A stretch of 64,000 nucleotides of DNA from Eopsaltria australis (GCA_034509425.1 JAVTVJ010000846.1:186001-250000); one strand, 5' to 3'; numbered from the stretch's first letter, positions 11,546 through 24,342 are shown. Made by a program: numbers and translations. Notes: a model not told the origin generated them from the letters alone.

Positions 11546-14500
11546 CTGATGAAACCACTCTCTTTGGTAATTCTGAGTCAGTTGGGTCAGTCCTGGGCTT
11601 TTCTGTGTAGAGACTGCCAAGTTTTTAGAAAATATGTAGTGGTTTAGGGATTTGGATATATGTCCAAAAGGGACAAGGTTTGAGTCCTCCAAATGTCTTT
11701 AATTTAAAACCATAATTTGGAAAGGATCTTTCCTGAGTCCCAAGAGAAAAAAGCCAATACTTTCATTTATACAATTAGTCATCATTCTCTTCACCATTAG
11801 GGTTGTCCTCCCTCCTGAAAAGGCTACAGTTTGTTTTGCTGCCTTAACAAAAATGAGTTTAGTTGATTTAATGTTCTGTTTCATGATGAAGTGTCTTATC
11901 TAGGTCATAGTTTAGCTGTTAACAAGATATTTATGAAGTGGTAAGTATTCTCTGCTCTGCGGTGAATTTAGTCTCTAGAGTGGGGCAAAATGCTATTTAA
12001 CTAGCAAATAAAGCAGTTCAACTTCAAATTATGTCAAAGTTGACTGCAACAATTTTAATCTTTTAGTAACCCCCTAAATATGTAGAGTGTCTGGAACTGC
12101 TCAAACCTTCAGTAATTTGACCTCTGCTATAGAAAAAGCATTTCATATAAATTAATATTGTAAGTAGCTATCCAAGGAAGGGAATTTTTTGATTTAGAAA
12201 CCAAGTTAATACTTTTATATTATGTGCAGACTGTAAAACACAGCTAAAGACTAAGAACATATTCCTGAGCTCAGTTTTTTGGTACTCAAGACTCGTTTTA
12301 CTGGCTTATCAAATACTGTGCTAAATCCTTGTAAGTATTTGAAGCTGGTATTTGTGATATTTGCTTGGGATTGTTTTGTCTGCCATGTAACAGTGTTACC
12401 AGCATGTATTTCCCTAATTCCTGCACAGTTTTTATTGTTGTTTAACATGATTACAGCCATAGTCGTGAAGGCACAGGCAGTAGAAGTATTCATGTTTTAC
12501 GTGTAATTTACATGCAATGTAAATACAGTCTTTTAAAAAGAAATTCTGTATGAACCACTGCTTCACCATAAAAAGTTTTGAAAACAACGCTGTTTGGTAT
12601 TTCATTTATGTCTATTGAAGCAGCAATGGTTTGTTTCTGTGTCTCTCATGTTTACTGAAAAATTCTATGTGAGTCCTTCTCTCTTCAGTTGTGTATCAGC
12701 AGACCTTATGTCAGGTATGATTTTGATGTATTGAATTTTGCAATAAATACAGACTAGCACTTACGTGAAAAGCGAATAATTAGTGACTTGCATCACTAGT
12801 CCATTGGCCATGTTTCATTAGCTCTATAGTGCCACCCCAGCTCCATGGAAGTAGTTTTGATTGGATTCTCAGAAACTTAATTTTCCTTGTATTTAATTTC
12901 TGTGAACAGCCATTTCCATGGAGTCCCTCCTTCTGTCTTCATCTAGACAGGCAGATCTTTGTAGAGTGTAGCATAGAATAGAATTATTGCTTTAGTCTCC
13001 ATTCTTATTTCATGTTTTCATTTGTATAATGATACATCTGAACGAATCTAAGTCTTCATGAAGATTTGATTTCCTGACTGATGTGTGTTTTTGCATTAAG
13101 ATGGTTTATAGCTCACTGTAAAGTTCTGTTGAACTGGACAACAATGAGTGAACCTGAAGCATCTAAAGACAAACTTGGCTATGTCTCCATGAGACTGGTT
13201 GGTTAAGGAAGTATGTGAGCCATGACTTGTTCATACCTAAGATCCCACAAGACTGTGCAAAAATCTATAGACTGTTCTACCATTTCTCCCCCAAACAGCT
13301 GTCTGCTGGGATGAACTTTAAAAGACCTGGTTTCATGAGCATATTTTCCATTTTATTTTACTTCTGACACAGTTATTTTCCGGAATGATGAAGACATTCA
13401 TTTGTCTCTCATGTAATGTCATTATGAATTGCATGAGGAGCGGTGCTGTTTTGGAAGCAGTCTCTACCTTTTGTATAAGATAGACAATTAAACTTTATTA
13501 ATAAAGTTAGCATTTATACTTCTTTGATAAAGGTAATAATGGATTTTTAACTCTGTAAGAAGCCATATTCTGTTGTAAACATAAAGTGTTAAATTTTTTT
13601 TACCTGAACAAAAGATGTTAAAAAATAAAAGGTCAGACCTAAATGATTATAGTATATTTTTATAAAATTTGAACTGAAAAATATTTCACTGGCCAGGTAT
13701 GCATTTTTGTGTTACTTCTGCACCCATTAGTGTTCAGCATCTAAAACAGAACAGGGAATCTCATTTCACTGACACTGTCATAGCTGCTGGTGGTGTCTTG
13801 TTTTGTAGAATCAGTAACAGCTTCTGAAACCCTGTTGCCAAGGCAAACAAATAAATGAAGGCTATTTGTTTTTTGAATTGCACGAGAAAGTGAGATAGTT
13901 TTGTTTATGAGAAAAATGAGGCAGAAGGAAGGTGTATGAACTGTGCTGAGAGCAGAGAAGTTTTAGTTTGAGCAAGAGTTTCTGTACAGTGTGTCCATGT
14001 ATATATGGCACCGTACGTGATTGTGCATTTACTTAATATGATGTTCAGTGGAGAAGTTGGCAAAAGTCTGTGAAGAGAAAATAAAAGATCAAAATGTTTT
14101 ATGTCGGAGAATTCCTGTTGTTGATTTGGATTCAAGTAGTCAACTAACTAGCTTGTTTACTTTTTTATCCAATGAAATAAAAAATGTAAGCTTTTACTGT
14201 ATTTACATATCTTGGTATACACGTACGCTACTGCATTTAAGTAACTTTGACTAATTTCTGTGGTTCTTTCTTAAGGATTACTTGTTAAAAGGAGGGAACA
14301 GATCACACAGCATACATGGCAAAATCTTAACAACATTTTATGAACAAGCAGTGTCATGAACAAGTTATTTGAACCAGAATTGTAAAGAGACACGTAAAAG
14401 TCTGTTTTTAAAACAGGAAGTATAGGAGAAAACTAGGCATTTCATAATTGGACAGAAATCAACAGCTGTTCTAAAGTGACTGAATCTCTCATCATTTCTT

Positions 14501-14737
14501 GCTAAAATGGGTTTATTAGAAGATAGGAAAATGTATGTGAACAGTTGGATAATTGACTTATGTGAAGTCATTGTGACTTACATGTCTAATATATGTTTGG
14601 AGAAAATTAGTATTTTTCTAATTGATATCAGTGAACAGAAAGTTCCTGTGATAGTTCCTTGAAATAATTTGGGGAATGGGAGACAAAGAAACTTGACAAA
14701 GCATTTTTATTTTAATGGCAATTCCGTCTGTGAATAT
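11546..14737. other. AT-rich non-coding stretch
   Basis: Nothing gene-like is visible. Open frames are at most about 80 codons and lack domains. There are AT-rich patches such as 13,480-13,680 with repeated TTTATTAATAAAG-type words. No transposon family was recognised. Confidence 0.55.
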
Positions 14738-14848
14738 GGTTTTTTGGGTTTGTTCATTGTTGTTGTCAGTGGAGTTTTTTTTGGTTGTTTTTGTGGGGTT
14801 CTTTGTTTTGTTTTTTTGTTTTGGTTTTGGTTTGGTTTTTTTTTTTTT
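14738..14848 (+). repeat. GT-rich / T-rich low-complexity tract
   Basis: The + strand is made almost only of T and G here, with TTTTGG and GGTTTT words repeated irregularly and ending in 13 T. Tracts of this type are common in bird introns. The frames that read through it give Phe/Gly/Val/Leu-rich peptides of up to 129 codons, which reflect composition and not coding. Confidence 0.85.
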
Positions 14849-15960
14849 CATTTTATTTGGCAGGAGAAACTGCACATCTTTAACGGAAGTGGTGGAACAG
14901 TTCCTTTTCTCAAAGTGAATTTTAAGGTACTGTTGACCACAGGAGTACCAAACACTGCCAGGGCATTTTGTCTGCAGTTACTTTTTTTTTTGCCCCTCAT
15001 CCATTATTCTTTTTTATATGATTGTAGATTGCAAAGGCTGATGCTGGCTACAAGGTAATACCACAGAAAGTGTAATACTACAGAAAGCATAATGCATGAT
15101 CCTGTTGAAGTCAGTGAAGCTACAGTGAGGGTGTTATTAAACAATTTAGAATGTTCAGACTTGACTGATGATGTTTCTGCGTCTTGAAGATGTTTTAGAT
15201 TAGAAAGTCTGTGTTCAAGCAAACAGGCCTTCCCTTGAAACATTACAGTTGTTGTAAATAGCAACATTCCTCTTACCTCTTATCAAAATACAGGAAATTA
15301 TTTAGTCTTGCACTTTTGCATGTATTTGCAATCGCTTCCTGTTGGATTTCAAGACATGTTGGTTTTGTTTTCTTTTGTTTTTTTCTTTTTATTAACTTCC
15401 AGTTGAATGATGGCTCTATGATATTGCTTGGATTGTTTGATTACAGTTTTTAGCCATTCGTTGTTTGCTTTGGGTTTTTTTTTTCCCAATGGTAAAAAGT
15501 GGGATATTTTAGACTACTAATAGGCATGGGATTCTTTCTGAAGGCAAACTAGTTAAAATGAAAGAAAGTTTAAAAATTTTGCTTTGTTCCTCTAATTTGT
15601 GCTATCTTGATAGATATGTTAATGGATGTGTATATTTTTACATATGTAGGAATGTATATAAATGAAGTGTAGTCTTCTCTGAAGTTTGTTAACTTTCAAT
15701 TGCCTAAATGTCTTTTCTCTGGCTTTCTGAGAGTGCTGGAGCTGTCAAACACACAGCCCAGCCAATGATCATTTGCAGGGTTTTTCTGGACAGACTGGGT
15801 TTACAGTGTGGTCAGCCTGAAGAGGCTGATGTTCAGTTGTGAGATGGAATGATGACCAAATCTAATAGAGCAAGGAATGACAGAAAATAAAAAGAATTGA
15901 ACAGTAATTAGGCTAGACATTGAATAGAAAAATGAAGTGGAAATATGCACCATTTTGGGA
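14849..15960. other. Non-coding stretch with small T-rich tracts
   Basis: This contains short T/G-rich runs at about 15,358-15,392 and 15,474-15,484. An imperfect 17-base direct duplication around 15,059-15,092 shares the word 'acagaaag' with flanking matches. Otherwise it appears unique, with no supported gene. Confidence 0.5.
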
Positions 15961-16040
15961 CAATTAATGTTGGAAGAGGCCTCAATTCCTCATGGGATCC
16001 AGGCCTCACTCAAAGCAGGGCTAACATTTCTGTGGCTACT
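15961..16040 (-). mobile_element. CR1 LINE 3'-end fragment, degenerate
   Basis: On the + strand the segment has 'tgttggaagaggcctc' followed about 40 bases later by 'ctcaaagcagggc'. These are the two hallmark blocks of the reversed CR1 3' end ('ggttggaagggacctc' and 'ctcaaagcagggt') in the correct order and at close to the normal spacing. Similarity fades after about 16,040. It is a 5'-truncated, mutated insertion in antisense orientation. Confidence 0.6.
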
Positions 16041-16199
16041 CTTCCTTTTAAGTTGAATCGCCAAAGAAAAAACAGATATCACTAAGGCATTTTTCATTTC
16101 TCTTCACAGTCATGCTTTACAGTGCCTTTCACATTTCCTTGATTTCTGACTCTGCAAGAATAATACGTTGAATTAAAAGAAGTATGAGTCAAATTTCAA

Positions 16200-16420
16200 C
16201 CCGTAATGCTTGATTGCATGAGGACTGACTTGACAGCCTGAGGTTGCCGTTAGCATTTAATTTCTCTTGCTATGCATAATAGGAACGATACTGTGAGTCA
16301 GTGGGGAGTGGAGATCCTCATTGTTTACTGCTTTGAAGATGAGGTTATATAGCTGTAATTACTGATAATTCCTGACCTAAGCCCTTTCCCTTTAGCAGGC
16401 AATGCATCATTTTGTGATTT
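16200..16420. promoter_or_regulatory. Candidate enhancer-like motif cluster
   Basis: Within about 100 bases there are TATGCATAAT (POU/octamer-like, 16,271), TGAGTCA (AP-1-like, 16,294), TTGTTTAC (forkhead-like, 16,321) and the palindromic GTAATTAC (homeodomain-like, 16,355). Another ATGCAT word follows near 16,402. Dense, varied motifs in otherwise unique sequence are typical of conserved vertebrate non-coding elements. Each motif alone is expected by chance in a window this size, so the call rests on clustering only and no cross-species alignment is available. Confidence 0.25.
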
Positions 16421-18040
16421 CTTTTATTTGCATTGTATACTTTAACTATATTTGAAAAAGAGTTGTTAAAAGTCTTATCTGGCCTCAAGAACTCTTGCTC
16501 TGTTTAAACAACTGCTCTTTTTGATTGCCCTTGACCAGCAGAATCTGAGCCGTCATTATATTTTCCTAATATAATTTAGGTAAATGCCCTCCTAACTCCC
16601 CAGTTTCTCTGAAAAATTTGAAAATGTTTTCAGGTTTATTGCTCTAGTCCTCAGCCTTTCAGAAGAGTTTTCTTCTCCACTTTTTCTGTGGTCAGCAGAC
16701 AGTGTGTAAAGTTGTGCAGTTCAGAGTGTAAGAACAAAAGGAAATAATGACTTCTTTGCATTTCATTTAATATGGACTGTTATAATTTCTGTTGCATTTT
16801 GCAAATTTGGGAAGCATTTACATTGTATGCAGTGGCCAAATTTGGCCAAAATTTTCTAACTTGGATCTTTGAAATAGCTTGTAAAATGTAAGTAACTCCA
16901 GAAATATAGAGTATCTGCAGCTCTCTTTGGAAAAAACACATGCTTTTAAAATTTTAAAATATTTTTTATGGCTTCTACTCCAATCATGACACACCATGTA
17001 CAAGATGAATATTTTTGGTAGAGGATTCTATTCTGTATAGAAGTCAGCATTCATGTTCTCCAATCAGAAAGATGGCTCAGTTCCAACATACTGTTGTAAC
17101 TGTGACAAGCACATAAATAAAACACAAAATACTCTTTTTGTGTGTGTATTTACGTTGTCTTTGTTTTGATATTGATTTTTCAACTATCTTTTGCAGCTAG
17201 GCACTGGATTTTAGCTTTGAGTATTCAGGCTCACTTGGAAACCTGTCTTGCTGATTCTTGGCCAATTAATAGTTCCAAGTGGATGCAATTTAATAACCCT
17301 TGTGCTGTTTTGATTTGCCTCCCACACCATCTGGTCTAGGTCATTTTCCTGGTCTTTTTTTTTTTTTCTGTCTTAAAGGATAGTATTTTTTCAATAATTC
17401 AAACTTTCAAGCATGTCATCTGAAAGTGTAGCTTGCTCTGAAATTTCCCTGTGCAGTGTGTATTCCCAGAAAGAAGGCTTTCTGTATATACAGGAAAATG
17501 AACATGAACAGGAACCTGTGGACAGGTTGGAATGGCAGGAATGTAGTGCACAGTAACGATGTCTGTTTCTTCACACTGAAATACTGTTCAAACACATTTC
17601 AAGAGTTAAATTATTTCATGGCTCCAAGGTCTCCTGGATGGCTGTCTGTATTTCTCTCTAGTGGCCTCCACATTTAATTATTGGAGAGTGGCAAGAGGTG
17701 TCTTCAAAATACCAAATCACTCAGCCTTTGCTGAGATGAAATTTAAGTGTTGTAATGAAGCTTGTAGTCTACTAACTGAGCTTATTTATACTTGATTTAG
17801 GAAAGATAACTTAGAGTAGTGCTAATTAAGCTCTGTTTGTCATAATGTTTCAAAAGTACTGGGTGAAAAGTTTGTTCATGTCGTTTAAAGATGCAAATTC
17901 TTGACAATTTTTCAAATTTTGGACTGTCATTTGCCTGCATAGTCTGGATGTTTATCCTTTAGCCTTTATGTTTTAAAAAACTCCTTTGGCCAGTGTTCTG
18001 TTTATTTCTTATTTTTGCGTGGTTTTGCTTATCTGATGTC
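16421..18040. other. AT-rich non-coding stretch
   Basis: No gene or known transposon is visible. There is a 13-T run near 17,357-17,369 and short TTTTAAAATTTTAAAAT-type inverted words near 16,944-16,963. Open frames of 60-75 codons carry no recognisable motif. Confidence 0.5.
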
Positions 18041-18620
18041 TGTAGACTGGAAAGACTGAAGGGCTGGGTTTTGTTCTGCCCTGTGTTGTGGATGTTGGCT
18101 AGGACTAGCTACTGGGGAAGCAGCAGGTGAGTTGTGCCTCCTGTGGTACCAGGTGGCCAAGCAGTGGCACCAGCTGTTTGCGCTGCAGAGAGAGAAGGGA
18201 GGGCTGAAGGTGTCCATGCCAGGTGTGGCTGGGTTTGTGTTGCTGTCTTTACAGCAATTCCTCAACAGCTTCAGTTCAAATTGCACCCTTACTCAAACAG
18301 GTGACAGTGGTGCCTGGCTCTGGGGTGGGGTGGGGGCTGCCCACAGCCCTGTGCTGACTGCTGGCTTGGTCTGTGCTGCACAGGTGACTGATTCCCCTGG
18401 CAGAGAAAGTGAGCTGGGTTGGTCCAGGTGGTCTGTGAGGCACTGACTCCCCCTACCTCAAGGATTTCACTAACCTGTTGCCCCTTTTGGCACCCCTTTA
18501 CCTTACCTTCAGGTCCATATTTTAGTACTGTGACACAAACTCTTACCTTACATTTTCCAGCTTTGTTCCCCTTCTCTCAGAGGAGGAGCTGGCTGCTCTG
18601 CAGTAAGATGCCCACCAACC
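18041..18620. other. G+C-richer, CpG-poor patch of unknown nature
   Basis: This is a clear rise in G+C content against AT-rich flanks, with very few CpGs, so it is not a CpG island. It includes a G-run cluster at 18,321-18,336 (G4, G4, G5). A 104-codon open frame on + (18,132-18,446) and an 85-codon frame on - run through it, but neither shows a known domain or clean splice signals. It could be a decayed repeat, an exon of a non-coding transcript, or plain compositional fluctuation. Confidence 0.4.
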
Positions 18621-19800
18621 CCTTGTCGTAGCGACTGATATTCATGAGCTAAATTTTCAAGCATTGCTTAATATTTTCTTCTTTCTTCTTTCCTAATCCT
18701 TGGTGCTGTACGTATTTCAGAGTTCTGTATGAAGATTTCCATTTTCCAGAGCTGTCCCTGTGATGATGGATGGGTGATCTCGGAGCAGAAAGTCAATGTA
18801 TATGTACAATCTCCATTTTGCCTAGCAGAATTGGTCTGATGACATTTTGATGCCATCCCTTCTACTTTTCCCCATCTTCTTCTCCAGCAACCTGGTTTTC
18901 CTCATCAGAAGTCAGTTTTTAGGTTTGCCAGACTAGTGCTTCTGTCTCTTCAATTGCCTTGTGCAAGATAAAGGCTTCCACCTGGCTTCCACTTCTGTTT
19001 CAGTGAAGTTAGTTTATCCCAAAACCAGACCCATAGATGCCAAAAACTACACTTGAGCATGCAACATTTCTGTAATTTTACTGAGACATAATGCAAATTA
19101 TCTTGCCATTAGAATAAGTTAAGTATTTAATTTTTTGTATAGTTCACGAGATTTTGGCATGTTACAGTTATTAAAAAGAATTAATGCAAGTTTGCATATG
19201 TGTCTGTCTTATACTTTTATCAGGTCTATTTTATGTGCAATCTCTAGTAGATACTATGCTTATAACCAAAAGAAAAAAAAATCCCAAACATACATAAGTA
19301 GTGAAATTTTTTAAAGTCTGTACTACGTATTATTTCTGACCATTTTCTGCTGTACTGTGGGGTGATAATTTCAGCTTGGCTGGGAAAAGAACCCTAGTAA
19401 ATATTTCCAAAAAGAGGCTTTCTAGTTGATTTGTCTTGATAGATTTCAAGAATTAGTCAATCTTTAGGAAAAGGAGTTTTTGGTTTTCATTTTGGAGAGA
19501 GAATAATTTAGCATCTTGCCCTTTATTTTTTCTGGTGATTTTTACACTACTGCTTATCAGAACAATGGTTTGATTGACATTTAGTCCATATAAGTGACCT
19601 TTGGAAAGAATTTAAGAGATTCTTTTTCCCTAGTTCTGTCAGTGTTTCATTTCTCTCAGCTGTGTTGTAAATGTTTAACTTGAAGTGTGTGGGAACAGTG
19701 TGTTCATGCAAAATAGCATTTCAGGAGAATCTCTATTCCAGAATGCTTTATAGTCTCACCTTAATTTTGACATCCCATTTTCCATACGTAGAAGTAGACC
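18621..19800. other. AT-rich non-coding stretch
   Basis: This is unique-looking sequence with no supported gene, RNA or transposon. Open frames do not exceed about 62 codons. Confidence 0.5.
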
Positions 19801-19804
19801 ATGG

Positions 19805-19840
19805 CCTAGTTAAGGCTAGATAACCTAGTTAAGGTTATCT
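19805..19840. repeat. 19-bp tandem duplication with hairpin
   Basis: The 11-mer CCTAGTTAAGG occurs at 19,805-19,815 and again at 19,824-19,834, giving a 19-base period. The second copy lies inside a perfect stem of 8 bases (AGATAACC / GGTTATCT, 19,818-19,840) with a 7-base loop. This is likely a local slippage duplication. Confidence 0.8.
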
Positions 19841-22800
19841 GAATTTTCAGCAGTGCAAATGATTTTGTTGCCTTCTCCTTTTGCATTGCCATGTTGAATG
19901 GTTATTTATTGTAAGTGTCAGGCAAACACATTTCAGAACACTTGTGTGTTCATTCTGGTCTCCTGATGTGCCTCTCAGGGTGCTTTGATTCAATGTCAGG
20001 ATGAGACCAGATATGCACTGGTCCTGTATATTTTGTTTCCTTTTGGAAAAAAAGACGTGCATCAAATTCTGTGCTCTGCTGACTCAAAGTGCTCACAGCC
20101 ACAGTGTGTCCTGCAGAGCATTCATTCCTTGTGAAGCAGAGAGATCACACCTCCCACCTGTGAATCGGGCTGGGGCATTTACATTGCCACAATGGACTGC
20201 ATAAACATTTTAGGACCCAGCTAAAATAAGACATACTGGATATCCATGTGTGACTGTGACACTATGTTTATCATACTATGTGTGGATGAAGCTCTTGTGG
20301 CCCTGTCTTCAGAGCTGGGAAGGAAAGGGATGCAAGTGAGTAAAGGAACCCTTGATGCTGGATGCTGATTCTAAAATCAGCTGTTTTTCTTCTTCCATGA
20401 ACTTCATTAGAAAAAGTGTGATTGACCATTTATTAGTGCTCAATTTCCCACCATCTTCCCCCACAGTTATTATTTTGAAGGGATCAACACCTAAGAGATA
20501 TTTAATAACAGTTACCCTCAGGTTTTTATGACCATGATAATCAGGTTTCTTTACTCCTAATGAACTTCTATCTGCAACTTCTTGTTTCAGTGTAGTGTAT
20601 TACAAAGCAATAGATGAAGTTGTCCATCACCAGTGAGACAATTTGAAAAAAAGATTCATTTTGTGAATTCTGGAGAACTTGGTTTGCTGGGGAATGCAGT
20701 ACTCTACAGAAAACAAAATATGTCGCTGTGGTGTTTTTGTGGTGAAGGGCTGATTCTACTCCCCAGAGACTGTCAGGCTCTCCTGTTAGTAGTGCAGGAG
20801 ATGGAAGAGTGCCCTTCTCTCTTGTTTGACAGGCCATCATTTGAGGCTGGGAGTTTTGCCAGCTAGTGACCTAGTGTATCCAGTTTCTAATTTGGGTGAA
20901 ATGTTATTGAGAAGGTGGTGGCCTGACAACTCTGGCATTTCCTGGGGTTCTCAGATTACTGTGACACCATGTGATTGGTTTTTCGGCTGAGTCTTACTTG
21001 AGTTGAACTGTTTTTACTGCTTGTTCTGCTGGGAGTTTGCCTGTGACCTGCAGACTGAATTACTTTTTTTAGTTGCTACTTACCAGTTATTAGTTTTGTT
21101 GTTGAAGTTTTGGGAACTCGAGAGTCCTTATGTGTAAATGCCTAGTACCTTGCATGCTAAAGAAAGCCTTAGAGGAAGATATTTAGCACTGCTTGCCTTC
21201 TGAGAGCTCAGACTTTTCTTTCACTGATTTTTAGTTTGAGCAGTCCATACACTGAACTAGATCCTTTTGGAGCATGAGGTTTTTCCATCACTTCTTGGAA
21301 CACTGTTGATGAGTTTGATATGGTCATGAGGGAATGAAATGGATTAATGTTTCTCTAAGATTAGGTCTAAATGAATCCAGTTGTTCTGTTTTATTTTCTT
21401 TTCTTTTCCTGAGGATCACTCTAAAATGGGAAAAGAAAGTAGGTGTCCATGCAAATTCAACGCAAGGATGTTTCATGGTACTCCTCTGGGATCTTCCAAA
21501 GGTCTACCTAAGCCTTCAGATGATAAGCATCATCCTTCCTTCAAAACAAAATACTACAAAACAAAAGGCTACAAAATAAGGAAAAAACTTGTTGTCAAAA
21601 TCTGTAAGCAAAGTTTTATTTTCAAAAGAGGTGTTTGGAATTTGTGATGATTCATGCTGACTGCCAGTCTGAGGCCAGATTCTCTTCCTGGGAAGAGATC
21701 TTGGGTTCATAACCTGCTCATTGCATTCCTGACTGTAGTATAGAAGATATTTAACAGAACAAGAAAACATCTCTTTAGCTTAACGTAGGTAGCTTTTCTC
21801 ATTTTTTAAATCCATGATCATTACCTATTCTATTGCAAACTCTAGTTTCTTTTATATTTCACATTCTTATGTATTAAAAGCTTTCTTGTTCTGATTTGAA
21901 GATGCTTTAAACAGAATTCTTAGCCGGTTTCATTTAGTTCAGAGCAAATATAATGGACCTTTCATTCTTGCCTTTATTGACCTTTGCTTTTATATAAACC
22001 TTGTAGCAAAAGTTAGCATAAATTGGCTCAAGACGGTTATACCTCTAAGTTGCTTGGCTGGTCCTACTGATTAGGGTCGAACATCAGGCTTGGAATTCTG
22101 ATAATTTATCTGAACAAGAGTCATAAGGTTTATCTTTAACCTGAGTGAAAAAATGTTATCTTTGACACCAAAACAAACAAAGTATTAAAGATTTTCCTAA
22201 ACGAAAATAATTGAAGTGTGCCTTGATCTGTTTATCTAATTGAATGAAAATGAATTAATTCCCATTTTCTTATGTTCTTAAGTGTTTACAGTTGCTTAAC
22301 AGTATTGGAAGTAGGATTGTTTTTATTGACTTGGCAAGGCAAAGAGCAGTTCTCTTATTCTTTTTGTTTTCTTAAGGACAACCCATAATGTGGAAAGGCT
22401 GTGATCAAAAGACATTTCCATTCAGCACCAGGCTAAAGTTTGGCTTGCCAAATACCAAAATTGCTTTATCTTGGAAAGGGGTGAATGTAATGCTGCACAT
22501 GTAAGGAATGGTGAGCTATATCTTCTATTCTTTACTTGGATACAAAAACTGCATGAGGCAATAAATGTGTCCCAACCTGACTAGGCTGTCTGACATGACT
22601 CAGCCTGGCTCTGTTTGTTCAGCTAGCTGCTCTGTCTAGTGTGCAAATGAGGCACCACCTGTACAGGACTTGTGTGGCTTGGCATCTTTTACCCAGGAGG
22701 AAGAAGACCTTTACAAAGGACACGTGCAAGTCAAAAACAGGAGCTCCTTGTTTCCACCCCTGTTGCCTGAAGGGGGTTTCTGCCATGTGGTGTCAGTTTT

Positions 22801-23519
22801 ATCTGTCTGTTGCATTATTCATAGGATGTGCATGCTCTTTCCTGTGGCTGATGCACTTCATCTTTTGTTGCAGAGGCAACATGCAGCTCTAAGCATATTA
22901 GCTACATGCTTTAAGGACTTCAGGCTCTGGAGCCTTAGAAAAAGGATTTAGTTCTCTCTAGTGATTCACATAAATTTTGTTGGAAAAACACAACTCAAAA
23001 TACAGTTGCATAAGAGATATTTAATTTATTGATTTGTACAAATTCTTAGGGAATTTTTAAATTTCTTCCCCTGGCCCTGCATCACAGGAGGAAAGTGTTG
23101 TAGAAGTGTTACCATGAGTAGACTCTAAACCCACTTTTTTCTAAGCACAAAACTACTTCATAAGCATTGCTTCCGAGATGGATTAAGAATTTATGAATAT
23201 TTCAAATTTTTAAAATTACTGTGATGCAGAAATAGAATTTTGGATGTTGTTTGTAAAAATCAGAGCTTTTGTGTAAATCTGATGCATAGTATAACCTCAA
23301 AACATTCTGTTGTAGAGCAAAAAAGGATTAGTAACACAATGTGTATTCATGACTGTGAGTATCCATTGCATTTTCAGCATGTGACCTGCTGAATGTATGG
23401 ATTGTTTATGTGCCACAGGCTGGAGCACTTCTGTGGTATAACATCCAGAATCATATCATAATCTGCTCCTGCACAAGTTCATAAAGAACTGATAAGTTTA
23501 ATTCTTAATTCCATTGTGT
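19841..23519. other. AT-rich non-coding stretch
   Basis: No gene is supported. The part at 22,010-22,280 has several TCF/LEF-like CTTTGA and TAAT words and reads like possible conserved non-coding sequence, too weakly to annotate separately. Open frames of 80-93 codons at 21,334-21,770 and 22,641-22,951 overlap on several frames and have no recognisable domain. Confidence 0.5.
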
Positions 23520-23575
23520 TTGGTTCGTTTTGTTTTGCTGTTTTGGGTTTTGTTTTTTTTTTTTTGGTTGTGTTG
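23520..23575 (+). repeat. GT-rich / T-rich low-complexity tract
   Basis: Irregular TTTTG and TTTGGG words are followed by a run of 13 T and GGTTG. It is the same type of tract as the one near 14.8 kb, again with T and G on the + strand. Confidence 0.85.
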
Positions 23576-24112
23576 ATTATAGATTTTTTTCAACCATCAA
23601 GGCAATTGTTTAAGGCTGTTTTGACTTTGACCAGGTATTTTCAAAATCTCTTCCTTAGAGTCTTTCTCTGAGTCTTGTTGCTGTTGTGTTATTTTTTATC
23701 AATTTGACTGGGTCTAAACTGACTACAAAACAGCACAGTGTCGTTAAATTAGACCTTGTGGATGCTGTCTGGTCTGCAGTGGAACAGCTTTCCAGAAAGA
23801 GAGGAGGAGATGGCAGAAGAGGACGTTTCTGTTCCTTCTGAAAACTCTGTGTACAAAGCAGATGTGTCGTCAGTATTGTCCTCCAGAAAGTGAGCTCTAA
23901 CGTGAAGTTAAAGAGTTTCATGTTCAGAGTCTCAGCGCAGAGGATGAAAAACAGAGCCCAAAAATTTCACATAATTTAATATGTTGCTACGACTACTGGC
24001 ACTTCATTTAAAGTCAGAGGAAGAGTGACTCATTTTCATAGATTTTGGTTCAAACCCATTATTCTAGGAAAGTTATATATAGGTTTAAGTATTCCTATTG
24101 TCTGAAATGGGA
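23576..24112. other. Short non-coding stretch
   Basis: Nothing recognised. An 88-codon open frame on the minus strand at 23,655-23,921 has no domain and no support as an exon. Confidence 0.45.
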
Positions 24113-24150
24113 TTTCTTTCTTTTTTCTTTTTTCCTTTTTTTCCCCCTTC
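24113..24150 (+). repeat. 38-nt pure pyrimidine tract
   Basis: C and T only, with T-rich words ending in CCCCCTTC. It lies about 40 bases upstream of the CR1 fragment and is not part of the CR1 consensus as I recall it. Confidence 0.9.
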
Positions 24151-24189
24151 AATGGCACAAGCCTTGCTCTCTGAAATGACATGCTTCTG

Positions 24190-24342
24190 CACAGTAAGCC
24201 ATCATTCCTGGAGGTGTTTAAGAGACATGTAGACGTGGCACTTAGGGGCATAGTTTAGTGGTGGACTTGGCCATGCTGGGATAACAGTGGGACTCAATGA
24301 CCTTGAAGGTCTTTTCCTTTAGTGATTCAGTGATTCCATGAT
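24190..24342 (+). mobile_element. CR1 LINE 3'-end fragment
   Basis: This matches the last 150 bases or so of CR1 in sense orientation. It has 'cattcctggaggtgttta', 'agacatgtagacgtggcac', 'ttagtggtggacttgg', then 'ggactcaatgaccttgaagg' and 'tcttttcc', in order, ending near the terminal 'gattcagtgattccatgat', which corresponds to the CR1 3' octamer repeats. It is heavily 5'-truncated, as is normal for CR1, and non-coding. It is the only LINE fragment in this window lying on the + strand. Confidence 0.92.

Noticed and set aside
11181..11647. Open frames of 109-127 codons on both strands in the pyrimidine tract
   Set aside because: They encode Phe/Pro/Ser or Lys/Gly strings that reflect the C/T repeat and are not proteins.
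14669..15058. 129-codon + frame
   Set aside because: It reads through a GT/T low-complexity tract and gives a Phe/Gly/Val-rich run with no domain or splice support.
18132..18446. 104-codon + frame in the G+C-rich patch
   Set aside because: No family resemblance, no clear acceptor or donor, and an 85-codon frame on the opposite strand overlaps it.
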